In this document: positions 21,434 through 35,100 of the stretch, one piece after another
Layout: every line of letters begins with the position of its first letter
Numbering within the stretch: position 1 is the first letter of the stretch
Origin: Saccharicrinis sp963677655
GTDB taxonomy: Bacteria > Bacteroidota > Bacteroidia > Bacteroidales > Marinilabiliaceae
Strand: one strand, 5' to 3'
Assembly: GCA_963677655.1 (NCBI GenBank)
Contig: OY782088.1
DNA: 64,000 nt
Notes under the pieces: generated by a model
Seen by the model: the letters and a program-made list of their open reading frames with translations, nothing else
Told to the model about the DNA's origin: nothing
Database searches by the model: none
Translations under genes and position numbers: made by a program

Positions 21434-21466
21434 TTTGGTTTTAAGAAATAAAATCATTTATCTTTG
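21434..21466 (+). promoter_or_regulatory. rRNA operon 2 promoter P2
   Basis: TTTG at 21434-21437 and a perfect TATCTTTG at 21459-21466, 21 bases apart, followed by CAGCCGCTTTTAAAG. Confidence 0.75.
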
Positions 21467-21595
21467 CAGCCGCTTTTAAAGAAGGGCAAAAGAGAAAAAT
21501 ACTGAGAGTTTGAGAAGGGTTTTAAATTGATGAAAAACAGCAATTTAAATTGAAAATAAAGCTTGAAAAATTAACTAAAAATTTTTCAAAATTTA

Positions 21596-21628
21596 TTTGG
21601 AGAAAAGAAAATAAAGTTGTTATCTTTG
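21596..21628 (+). promoter_or_regulatory. rRNA operon 2 promoter P3
   Basis: TTTG at 21596-21599 and a perfect TATCTTTG at 21621-21628, 21 bases apart, followed by CATCCGCTTTTAGAG. From here to the 16S start the leader is nearly identical to operon 1 after its P2, including the boxA-like site at 21777-21786. Confidence 0.8.
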
Positions 21629-21885
21629 CATCCGCTTTTAGAGCGACACTCTAACGAAGGTTAGGGCGTAAAAAAAAAGATTGAAATAAACGAGATTTAG
21701 AAAGAGTTCTAAATTAAGTTTACAAGATATAAAGAGTTCGGATTATTTATGCCTAGATGCTGAATAAAACGAAAGCGTTCTTTGAAAATATTGAAATGCA
21801 CACTTAATAAAAGGAAAGTAAAGTTGATTTTGAGTTAAAACTCTTGTAAGGAATTATAGCCATTCAATTGGCACAAAATTTTTAT

Positions 21886-23409
<1,524 letters not shown>

Positions 23410-23562
23410 GGAGAGAGTTTTAATATACTACAAAGACAACTTACTACTAATTTTTAAGTAGTGCATTTCACATTCGCAAAAAGCGAAAAACGTACATTGA
23501 CATATTGGCAAAACAATCAAAATCATAGTTTAGCTATGCGCAAAGCATATAGCTAAACCAAC
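23410..23562 (+). other. 16S-23S spacer lacking tRNA genes
   Basis: The spacer is only about 150 bases. It keeps the flanking processing sequences (GGAGAGAGTTTTAA at the left; CGTACATTGACATATTGGC and the GCTATGCGCAAAGCATATAGC stem region at the right) but has neither tRNA-Ile nor tRNA-Ala, in contrast to operon 1. Confidence 0.9.
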
Positions 23563-26355
<2,793 letters not shown>

Positions 26356-26494
26356 TTGGGCGTATGAGTGAGTGCTGTGATTTTGATTGGAGCTAGTATG
26401 TAATCAAGCAAAGCTTGATTAGTACAAAGTAAAATGTAAAAAGTACCAAGACTAGGTACTGGAAACTAAATACTAAGTACTCAAATAAAGACAT

Positions 26495-26605
<111 letters not shown>

Positions 26606-26610
26606 TAAAT

Positions 26611-26647
26611 AAAAGAGCAATCGAACATGTTTCGGTTGCTCTTTTTG
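26611..26647 (+). terminator. rRNA operon 2 terminator
   Basis: AGAGCAATCGAAC and GTTTCGGTTGCTCT stem followed by TTTTTGCG, as after operon 1. Confidence 0.9.
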
Positions 26648-27139
26648 CGTTTATAAGGGGTTATCATTGTATTTCTATTACATAATTAATAGTCTTTAAA
26701 CCTAAGACTACCTTCTTTTTCCTCCTGGTTTTGATCTCAAAGAATATAAAGAATCAGATATCAAATTTTAATGATATTTAAAACTCTATTGGTAGAATAC
26801 TCTAATCGGAAGAAATAATGGCTAAAATCCTATTCAAAACTTTATATAGGTACTTTTAAGGTTACATGGTCGTATAAAAAGGGATTACTTTAATTGATTA
26901 ATAAGAAACTTACCCGGTAATAAAAGAATTACAATAATATTATTGTAATTTTTTGTAGCTCTATATTGCTGATAAATAGGAGTAAGTATTTTTAGGAGAT
27001 ATTAAGATATACGATTAATCCGTTATGAATAAGCCTATATTCCACCTGGATCGCAAAAAGGCACCTAAATATTCCTGATTTTGTCATTTTAAGCCAAAAA
27101 TATTCCACAAAACTATCATTTTAACACTTTTTGGTGACT
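26648..27139. other. Gene-free region after rRNA operon 2
   Basis: AT-rich, with no coding frame. It contains one perfect 24-bp palindrome at 26927-26950 (half-site AATTACAATAAT), followed by a T-run, possibly a terminator or a binding site. From about 27085 a stretch (TCATTTTAACACTTTTTGG) resembles the leader of the 60.7-kb repeat array. Confidence 0.5.
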
Positions 27140-27400
27140 TTCTCCACAGGTTCTCCACTACCGCTCCACTATTTCTTCGCATTTCTCCACAGGCGCTCCA
27201 CTAGTTCTTCACACCTGCTCCATATCTGCTTCTATATTGCTTCGTAACAGCTCCTCTCTTTTCCACAAGCTGTTCGATAGCTGGTTTTATGTTATTCGCT
27301 ATAGATTAGCGAACAAATATCGAAGAGGTGTAATAAAAATAGTGCAGTTGTTACGACTTTGGTATGGGGCCGGTACTAACAGAACATAAATAAGATTTAT
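27140..27400. repeat. 11-nt-period degenerate inverted array, copy A
   Basis: From 27140 to about 27281 the plus strand is built of 10-12-nt units ending in CTCCACA, CTCCACT, CTTCGCA, CTTCACA or similar. At 27295-27313 a perfect 7-bp hairpin TTCGCTA/TAGCGAA marks the centre. After it the units appear in reverse complement form (TATCGAAGAGG, TGTAATAAAAA, TAGTGCAGTTG, TTACGACTTTGG). No coding frame explains the periodicity. Copies B (28654-28791) and C (60721-60986) show the same unit type. Confidence 0.6.
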
Positions 27401-27717
27401 AGCATAATGAAATTGTTTTATTTACTATTCTTTATGCTGAATAAAAACGTAATTTGTAATCACGAGTTTATACTTGAATTTCTTCTCTTTGTTTAATGAT
27501 GAATTTAAAGCATATAATAAGAATTAAATGGTATTTTAAATAATTGATCTATATAACCTAATAAATTACAAGTTTTCAAGCCACTTTTTCAACGGAACTA
27601 TTAATGTATTCTCTCTCGGGTCAAGGAATATGTAATTTTGTTGTTACGGTGTTTTGTTTATTACAATACTGTAAATTGTCCTTTACATTTTATTTGATAC
27701 ATTATTCATGATTAAAT

Positions 27718-28135
27718 AGAGAGGCTTGCCCTCTAACCTTTTCTTTTCATAATAGAGGGATAATCCTTTTTATGCTTTACTGCTGGCTTAGCTCCCATAA
27801 AAAGGATTGCTTTCAATTTATGGTCTCCAAACGGGCTTATTTTATCCTTCCCAACCATCTTCCCTGATTAGTTTATGAAAGGGCATACGCTTGTATAAGA
27901 AGATGCTTTTCTTGCAGTATCTATAATAGGAAAGTTTCCATTCTTAATAATCTATTACAGAAGCTATGTCTTTAATACGGATAACAAGTTCGTAGTTCTC
28001 TTTTAATTCGGTATTTGACTTTATAATAGCTTTTAAATCTTCCTATACCTCTGTTATCTCTTTATTTAAGTTGTCTACTTCTTTCTCTCATTTTTAGGTT
28101 TATTCTATTAATAACATTATTTAATTGGCTGTTAT
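27718..28135 (-). pseudogene. IS110-family transposase relic
   Basis: Minus-strand translation in shifting frames gives pieces in the order of an IS110 transposase C-terminal (Transposase_20) domain: a coiled NLNKEITEV-like segment, DLKAIIKSNTELKENYELVI, RIKDIASVI, then ISPFGDHKLKAILFMGAKPA with VKHKKD, and finally SLYYEKKRLEGKP in another frame. In intact IS110 proteins these correspond to the IKGIG helix-hairpin-helix, the SPxGxxKLKxxLxMGA block with the catalytic Ser region nearby, and the KKxEGK tail. Several frameshifts and stops show it is dead. The N-terminal RuvC-like half was not found. Confidence 0.65.
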
Positions 28136-28299
28136 ATTGAATATATATATCATGTAGAAATTTTTTTTCTCATAGATCTATTTTTTTTTGAGTAGTTATG
28201 GGTTTGGTAAGAATCATTAAATGAGTAGTTTGTGATAGTATTGGATATCTCTGTAATATTAAAATGTAAAAAAAAGAGAAAAATAATTGATGTAAACTG

Positions 28300-28328
28300 T
28301 TGTATTGTATAATTATTTTCTATCTTTG
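28300..28328 (+). promoter_or_regulatory. tRNA-Arg promoter
   Basis: TTG at 28300-28302 and a perfect TATCTTTG at 28321-28328, 18 bases apart, followed by CATCGCC. It is the same -7 sequence as in the strong rRNA promoters and lies 29 bases before the tRNA. Confidence 0.75.
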
Positions 28329-28357
28329 CATCGCCTTAGAAAAAAGGACATAAGGAT

Positions 28358-28431
28358 GGTCTCGTAGCTCAGTTGGATAGAGCAACAGCCTTCTAAGCTG
28401 TGGGTCGCAGGTTCGAATCCTGCCGGGATCA
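28358..28431 (+). tRNA. tRNA-Arg (TCT)
   Basis: Cloverleaf with acceptor GGTCTCG/CGGGATC (two G-U pairs), D-arm TAGCTCAGTTGGATAGAG, anticodon loop CTTCTAA (anticodon TCT) and T-arm GCAGGTTCGAATCCTGC. CCA is not encoded. Confidence 0.96.
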
Positions 28432-28455
28432 CGAAAAAAGAAAAAAAAGAAAAGT

Positions 28456-28492
28456 AAAAGCCTTTAAATTGTAAGATTTAAAGGCTTTTTTG
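28456..28492 (+). terminator. Terminator after tRNA-Arg
   Basis: AAAAGCCTTTAAAT and ATTTAAAGGCTTTT form a strong perfect stem with a 6-base loop, followed by TTGTTTTTA. Confidence 0.9.
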
Positions 28493-29271
28493 TTTTTATA
28501 TAATACCATAAGACAATATACCTATTTTCTGCTCATTTGTGTTTGTTAGGTAGATGTTCAGGTTTGTATGTTAATACTTAATCTTCCGCATTTATAGTTT
28601 ATTAAATATAGGACTTTAAATTTTTATCTAATTCTTATTTGGCTAGGGAAAAAGTGTATTGAAATATGCATTGAAAAAAGAATGCGAAGAACTTGCATAG
28701 AAATTGCAATGAATTGGTGTAGAATTTCGAGCTTGTATCGAAGAATTATCAAAACAGTATAGGAGCAACTGCATATATTGTGCATTTGAAGTGTTTTTTT
28801 ACCTAATAGTTAATTGTTAGTTAATATATATGTTTTGTCTTTTTAAGGAAATTGAAGTAGTTTGTATCAAATAGTGTGTGGGTAGGAACAGCTGTTGCCA
28901 TTGACTAAGCAAAATGTAAATCAAGAAATGGCAAGTGCTGTTGGGGAAAAGGAGGATTTCGAGTGAAACGAAGAGTAAAGAAAACACAGTAAAATAGAGA
29001 GGATTATAAATCAGGTGCCAATGATTGGCTAATATCAAATGAAGAGTCATTGATAAAACATGATTAACCTGGATTATAATTTACGTGTAATCAATGAATA
29101 TAGAGATTGTGTAAGTGCTATAGTACTATCTTTTTTAAATCAAAATCACTAAAAAATTACAAATAGAATAAATTTGCCTATTTTGCGGCCGTATTACTAA
29201 ATATATCATAGAGTATTGTTTTTGTGTAAACACAAGATCTGAATTTACATTTTTTCTTTATTTTTAGTCGA
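28493..29271. other. Gene-free region before the ECF sigma gene
   Basis: No credible gene. It contains repeat array B (28654-28791). A minus-strand frame at 28817-29050 has a chance-like hydrophobic composition. TAAATTTG at 29169-29176 matches the -7 consensus for the sigma operon, though no TTG is well placed upstream. Confidence 0.5.
28654..28791. repeat. 11-nt-period degenerate array, copy B
   Basis: The plus strand divides into units such as TGCGAAGAACT, TGCATAGAAAT, TGCAATGAAT, TGGTGTAGAATT, TATCGAAGAAT, TATCAAAACAG and TATAGGAGCAAC, mostly 10-12 nt. These are the reverse complement of the TTCTTCGCA-type units of copies A and C. The segment at 28715-28735 (TGGTGTAGAATTTCGAGC...) matches copy C at 60945-60965 in 19 of 21 bases. 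Confidence 0.6.
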
Positions 29272-29868
29272 ATGGCAGGGGAGTATCAGTTAAAAGAAGA
29301 GATTTTTAAGATGATGGCAGAGGGTGATGAAATTGCCTTTCGGGAGATTTATGATGTTTACCGGGAACCTTTTTATTCTGCTGCTTTAAAGATCACTCAT
29401 TCTACAGATTTAGCTGAGGAAATTGTTCAGGAAGTCTTTGTATTAATTTGGGAAAAAAGAAAACTGATTGGAGAAGCTCATAACGCTAAAGGCTACATCT
29501 TTACAATTCTACATAATCAAATATCTTCTCACTTCCGAAGTGCGGTAATGGAAAAGCAGATTCTTGATAAGTATGCCTCTACACTTGATGTTACTAAAGA
29601 AAAATCAGCAGAGGATATGCTTTTAGATGAAGAAATGAAAAAAATCTTGCATCAGGCCATCGATAAATTACCTGCTCAACAAAAAATCATTTACAAACTG
29701 GCTAAAATTGAAGGTTTGAGTCGCAAAGAAATTGCACAGAAACTTGGAACTTCACCAAATACAGTTCGTAACAACCTTGCTGCTGCCGTAAGTAGTATTC
29801 GCGGATACCTGTCTAATTCCAAATGGATCATTATTTGGATCATTATTTTTACTCAAATTGAAAAATAA
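29272..29868 (+). CDS. ECF RNA polymerase sigma factor (FecI-like)
   Basis: An extracytoplasmic-function sigma factor directing RNA polymerase to the operon it heads. Sigma-2 spans about residues 23-90 (IAFREIYDVYREPFYSAALKI, EEIVQEVFVLIWEKR) and sigma-4 about 130-178 (AIDKLPAQQKIIYKLAKIEG, SRKEIAQKLGTSPNTVRNNL). The C-terminus adds a hydrophobic tail (WIIIWIIIFTQ), a common feature of Bacteroidota FecI-type factors. Its anti-sigma partner is the FecR protein at 30797, separated by a TlpA-like gene. In the known Fec-type circuits the SusC STN domain signals through FecR to the sigma factor. ATG at 29272 gives the usual ~198 residues. Confidence 0.93.
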   Translation: MAGEYQLKEEIFKMMAEGDEIAFREIYDVYREPFYSAALKITHSTDLAEEIVQEVFVLIWEKRKLIGEAHNAKGYIFTILHNQISSHFRSAVMEKQILDKYASTLDVTKEKSAEDMLLDEEMKKILHQAIDKLPAQQKIIYKLAKIEGLSRKEIAQKLGTSPNTVRNNLAAAVSSIRGYLSNSKWIIIWIIIFTQIEK

Positions 29869-30066
29869 TTAAATTCTACTAGTACATTTTTATTATTTGT
29901 TCATCTAATAGATATGTAAGTAACAAATTGTTGTTTTTGCTTACTGTTTTTAGATGATGTATAACTTTTTTAAGTATTAATCAATCAATTTGTCTTTTGT
30001 AAAAGTTGAATTGAAATGTAATATACTATAGAATAAAATATGTATTCACTAACAAATAATTATAAA

Positions 30067-30759
30067 ATGATTAAAATTAAAGTATTATTAGCAGTTGTTG
30101 CATTGTGTGCTGGGTTTGTATCAGTCAATGCTCAGGTGAAAAGTAACAAAGTATATCTTTTGCCGGATGGAAAAGTTATAGGCGAAGATAAACTGGACAG
30201 TATTAAAACAGCATGGGGAGACGATCGTGTTATTAAAGTTTTAACAGATGAGTTGAATCCTGATACGATTAAATTAAAATATTTGTCAGACGAAGAACTG
30301 GCTATGTTAAAGGGGCAGATTAAAGAAATACCGGATAATGCATTTCTCAATTCTTCGGCATTAGATTTTAACCTTACCGACTTAGATGGAAAAATGGTTA
30401 CGCTTTCAGAATTAAAAGGAAAGGTTGTTGTATTGAACTTTTGGTTTACGATGTGTAAACCTTGTATCCAGGAAATGCCTGACCTTAATAAGTTAACCGA
30501 AAAATATAGAGATGACAAAGATGTTATTTTTCTGGGTATAACCTTTAATAAGGCTGATGATGTAAAAAAATTCCTGACTAAACATGAATTCAAATATCGC
30601 CAGATCCCTGATGCATCTGAGCTTTTAAAGGAATATAACATGAGTATATTTCCTCATAATGTAGTCGTTGATAAAAATGGAATCATAAAATATTTTAATG
30701 GTGGTACTGATGAAAATATTGGTATGATTCTGAGTTCAATTATCGAAAGTTTAAAATAG
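30067..30759 (+). CDS. TlpA/ResA-like periplasmic thioredoxin
   Basis: An exported thiol-disulfide oxidoreductase. The start at ATG 30067 gives a clean signal peptide (MIKIKVLLAVVALCAGFVSV, cut after NAQ); an upstream in-frame ATG at 30040 would only add a polar extension. About 80 residues of unassigned sequence precede the thioredoxin fold: FNLTDLDGKMVTLSELKGKV, then VLNFWFTMCKPCIQEMPDLN with the CKPC active site near residue 130, and the cis-Pro region IFPHNVVVDKNG. TlpA-type proteins reduce specific substrates such as apocytochromes. Its position between a sigma factor and its FecR partner is unusual. The DsbD at 41214 could supply its electrons (inference). Confidence 0.9.
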   Translation: MIKIKVLLAVVALCAGFVSVNAQVKSNKVYLLPDGKVIGEDKLDSIKTAWGDDRVIKVLTDELNPDTIKLKYLSDEELAMLKGQIKEIPDNAFLNSSALDFNLTDLDGKMVTLSELKGKVVVLNFWFTMCKPCIQEMPDLNKLTEKYRDDKDVIFLGITFNKADDVKKFLTKHEFKYRQIPDASELLKEYNMSIFPHNVVVDKNGIIKYFNGGTDENIGMILSSIIESLK

Positions 30760-30796
30760 GAAAATTAATTATCTGTTATTGATTTATATAACAACC

Positions 30797-31999
30797 ATGG
30801 ATCAAAAAAATAAAATACAATATTTGCTTAAAGCATGGAGTAATCGGACTATTTCTGCAGAGGAAGAGAAAGAATTGGCTGCCTGGGTAAAAGAAACTCG
30901 AGATTGGTCTGAATTTTATGCGTATGTGGATCGTTTAGTTGAACAGTATGATCCAAAAGAATTTGATCAGCAAGTTGACTGGGAAATTTTGTTTGATAAA
31001 ATACAAACAACTAAAAGAGCAAGACGTAAAAAGAACGAAGTTCCTTTTAATAAAAGCAAATCGATATTTATGCGTCCATGGTTGAAATGGGCTGTTGCAG
31101 CAGTACTGTTACCAGCTATAAGTATTATTGCCATCAGTTTATTCCAAACATTATATAAATCGCAATTAAATAATTTGCAATACGCGGATGTTAAAGCTCC
31201 TGTAAGTAACAAAGCTTTTGTTACACTAAGTGATGGTAGAACTGTTTATATTGACAGTTTACAAAATGGATTGTATGCAGATGGTGAAGAAGTTAATCTT
31301 GTTAAGATTTCAGAAGAACAGATTGCCTATCAATCGGTTTCATCAGACAAGTCACATATTATCCGTTACAATACTCTTACTAATCCAAAGGGTAGTAAAG
31401 TTATTGATTTGGAGTTAAGTGATGGTTCTCACGTTTGGCTAAATTCCGAATCATCAATTACTTTTCCTGTTGCTTTTATTGGTAATTTCCGTAAAGTCAG
31501 TATAACTGGTGAGGCTTATTTTGAAGTGGCGCATGATACCAGTAAACCCTTTTTTGTGACTAAGGGAAATATGAATATTAAAGTTTTGGGTACTCATTTT
31601 AACGTTAAGGCCTATGACGACGACAAAGACATTAAGGTTACCTTACTTGAGGGAAGCATAGATGTAAGTAATGTCAACGAACATCTTCTTATTAAGCCTG
31701 GACAACAGGCTGTTATCGGAACTGAATCAAACATTACGCTAACAGAGAATATTGATACAGATCAAGTGATGGCATGGAAAAACGGCGTATTCCAATTTAA
31801 CAATACACCAATTGAGGATGCCTTAAAGCAGTTAGCTCGCTGGTATGATGTTGAAATTATTTATGAAGGGAAAACGCCTGATATTGAACTGTGGGGTGAA
31901 ATTAAACGAGATCTAACACTCAGTCAGTCTCTTAGAGGTTTAGGTAAGATGGGTGTCAAGTACAAAATTGAGGAAGGTAAAATAATTATTATGCCTTAA
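30797..31999 (+). CDS. FecR-type anti-sigma factor
   Basis: The N-terminal ~90 cytosolic residues (LLKAWSNRTISAEEEKELAAWV) form the sigma-binding part. A membrane helix follows at about 95-117 (WAVAAVLLPAISIIAISLF). The periplasmic FecR domain has the family strings LSDGSHVWLNSESSITFP, VSITGEAYFEVAHDTSKPFFV and IKVLGTHFNVKAY with VTLLEGSIDVS, and a C-terminal DUF4974-like secretin/STN-like part (FNNTPIEDALKQLARWYDVEI). I chose ATG 30797 because the upstream extension lacks family similarity and starts at ATT. It should hold the ECF sigma inactive until the SusC STN domain contacts it. It follows the TlpA gene by 37 bases. Confidence 0.93.
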   Translation: MDQKNKIQYLLKAWSNRTISAEEEKELAAWVKETRDWSEFYAYVDRLVEQYDPKEFDQQVDWEILFDKIQTTKRARRKKNEVPFNKSKSIFMRPWLKWAVAAVLLPAISIIAISLFQTLYKSQLNNLQYADVKAPVSNKAFVTLSDGRTVYIDSLQNGLYADGEEVNLVKISEEQIAYQSVSSDKSHIIRYNTLTNPKGSKVIDLELSDGSHVWLNSESSITFPVAFIGNFRKVSITGEAYFEVAHDTSKPFFVTKGNMNIKVLGTHFNVKAYDDDKDIKVTLLEGSIDVSNVNEHLLIKPGQQAVIGTESNITLTENIDTDQVMAWKNGVFQFNNTPIEDALKQLARWYDVEIIYEGKTPDIELWGEIKRDLTLSQSLRGLGKMGVKYKIEEGKIIIMP

Positions 32000-32052
32000 T
32001 ATTAAAAGACATAAGTAGCAAACTACAAATATAAAAATAACAATAAAAACAA

Positions 32053-32081
32053 GGCCGGCAGTGCTGCGAACACTGCCGACC
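32053..32081 (+). promoter_or_regulatory. Intercistronic hairpin between fecR and susC
   Basis: CGGCAGTG/CACTGCCG is a perfect 8-bp stem extended by GG/CC across one mismatch, with loop CTGCGAA. No T-run follows, so it is more likely an mRNA stability or processing element that lets susC be expressed differently from sigma-fecR. A second palindrome, GTCCTTAAGGAC, lies at 32109-32120. Confidence 0.5.
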
Positions 32082-32150
32082 GATGTTTAAGTATCCTTAA
32101 TTAAAAAAGTCCTTAAGGACAACTATTTATTCATTAAACATTACAAATGT

Positions 32151-35100
32151 ATGAAATTAAAAACACTTTTTAATTGCGGAAAATCCGCAATAAGAGAAAA
32201 GAAAACCTCTGGAGGAGTCCGGCTCCTGTATCTTGTTATGATTCTTCTTATTACATCATTTGTGGATTTGTCTGCAAGTAATGATAGTATTAAGATTACT
32301 TATAATGGAGATCAGGTTTCATTAGAAACAGTATTTAAAGAAATTAAAAAGCAAACAGGATATAGTGTTGTTTGTACAGCAGAGCTTCTAAAAAAGAGTA
32401 AGCCTGTTACTGTTAAAGCCGTAGATATGTCTCTTGAAAATTTTTTACAAAAAATTCTAAGTGGTCAGTCATTGGAATACACAATTGAAAATACCACCAT
32501 TTTTATTTCATTAAAAGAATCTGATGAAAATGGAAAAATTGTGAGTGCGGAAGTTTTATCAAAAGTAAAAAACGGTTATAAATTTACATTAACGGGCCGA
32601 ATTGTTGATTCTTCAGGAGAACCAATTCCTGGAGTTAGTATCGCTGAGCAGGAATTAGGAAGAGGTACAGCTTCAGACGGAAATGGTGATTTTAGTATGA
32701 CGGTTATGGATGGAGATATTATTCAGATTTCATCTATTGGTTTTTTGGGTTTGGCTGTTGAGGTTAGAAAGTCGGATTTTGAACCTTTAAAAACATCTGT
32801 TATTTCTGTAGATCAACCGAATGAAATAAATGATTCCAAGAGTAGAGGTAAATTTGAAAAAAATAATGGCCTACCGATTACGTCAACGGTTAAAATTTCT
32901 TCTGATGAATTATCCAAAGAAATGCTTGTATTTACATTGGTTAGTAAAATTGAAAATTTATTGGAAGTAACAGTAAATGCAGGATATTATAAGGTAAAAC
33001 AACGTGTAGCTACTGGAAATATAGCTTCCGTGGATGCGAAAACAATAGAAAATCAACCTGTAGGTAGTGTACTGCAAGCATTAGAAGGAGCAATGCCTGG
33101 TTTATTTATTGAGCAGAATTCAGGATTGCCAGGTGCAGGAATGAATGTAAAAATAAGAGGTGCAAACTCTGTAAGTGCAGGGTCAATTCCTCTTTATATT
33201 ATTGATGGTGTACCTTTTAATGGTGCCAGTGTTGATGCGCAAAATTCAAGTGCTACCAGAATGTCTGGTACTCCGAATTCCAGTATAGATCCTTTTTCTA
33301 TGTTAAATCCGAACGATATTGAAAGCATAGATGTATTAAAGGATGCAGATGCTACTGCAATTTATGGTTCCAGAGGAGCTAACGGTGTGGTTTTAATCAC
33401 AACAAAAAAAGGAAAATCAGGTAAACCTAAATTTTCAGTAAATGCAAGTACTGGAACAGGCCGGATAACTCGTTTTTTACCGACTCTTAGCACTGCTGAA
33501 TATCTGAATCTAAGAAAACAAGCTTTTGAAAATGATGGTATTGAGCCTGATGAATATAGTGCACCAGATCTTGTATCCTGGGATCAAAGTTCAGATGTTG
33601 ATTATCAGAAAAAGTTAATTGGAAATTCAGCTTCATTAACAGATGTTTCAGGATCTCTTTCCGGAGGAAGTGGAGGAACCAACTTTTTATTAAGTGGTAC
33701 TTTTCATCGCGAAACACCTGTTACTCCGGGATCTTCCCGTTATATTAGAGGATCTCTGAATATGAATATAAACTATGTATCTCCTGAAGGAAAACTTAAA
33801 ACATCTTTAAGTACTATTTATTCAGCTGATGATAACCTGATTTACGGTACGGATTATACAAGTTCTGCTTATCAATTGCCTGGAAATTATCCTGCTTATG
33901 ACAGCAATGGTGATTTGTACTATGATTTTAATTTTTCAAATCCTTTTGCATTATTAAAACAATCATTTAATTCAAAGGCGAGTAATTTGGTTTTAAATGC
34001 TAATGTGAATTATGCTGTTACATCGGACATAGAAGCAAAGTTAAGTGTTGGTGTTAATAAAGTTGAGCTTGATCAGACCATGTTGTATCCTTCCGACATA
34101 TACAATCCAGCTTATGAAGCGCCTGATATGGGTTTTTATACCAGTAATAGCAGTCGTATTTATATTGCAGAACCTCAAATAAATTACAATAAGCAGATTG
34201 GTGGAGGAAAGCTTAGTGGTGTTGTTGGAGGAACCTGGCAAGGAACATATTACAATCAACCCTACTTTGTTATAGCTGCAGATTTTGCATCACAATCTTT
34301 AATGAAAAACTACAGTTCAGCTAGTTCGATATATATGAATACCAGTACAAGTGCGGAGTATAAATATGTTTCTCTTTTTGGTCAGGTAAACTATAACTGG
34401 GAAGATAAATATATTTTTAACGGTACATTTCGTAGAGATGGTTCATCTAAATTCGGACCTGATAAGCGTTTTGGAAATTTTGGTTCACTAGGAGCTGCCT
34501 GGATTTTCACAGAAGAGGAATTTCTGAAAAATTGTAATTGGCTAAGTTACGGTAAACTCAGAAGTAGTTATGGAGTTACTGGAAATGACCAGATTGGAAA
34601 TTATGGATATCTTGATACTTACACTTCTTCGGCATATTCGTATGGAAACAGCAAGGGAGTTGTTTCTTCCGGTATTGCTAATTCTGATTATAGTTGGGAA
34701 AAATCAAACAAGCTTGAAGTGGCTACAGAATTGGGTTTTTTGAATGATAAGTTGATGTTATCTGTAGCATGGTATCGCAATAGATCAACAAACTTGTTAG
34801 TTGATTATCCTCTTTCTACTCAAACTGGTTTTTCGTCATATATGGCCAATTTAGATGCTGTTGTTCAGAATACTGGAATTGAGGCAGAAATAAATGCAAG
34901 ACCAGTTTCAACTGAAAATTTTAAATGGAAATTAAATTTTAATTTTTCTACCTACAAAAATAAATTAGTTGAATATCCAGATCTTTCTTCATCTAGTTAT
35001 GCAGATACTTATGTTGTTGGTAAATCATTAAATCTTGCAGTTGGTTATCATTTTACAGGTTTTGAAAATGGAGCTGCTACAGTTGAGGATGCAAACGGGG

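Noticed and set aside
28817..29050. 77-codon minus-strand hydrophobic frame
   Set aside because: Hydrophobicity arises from T-rich DNA; no family features, overlaps the sigma operon's upstream region.
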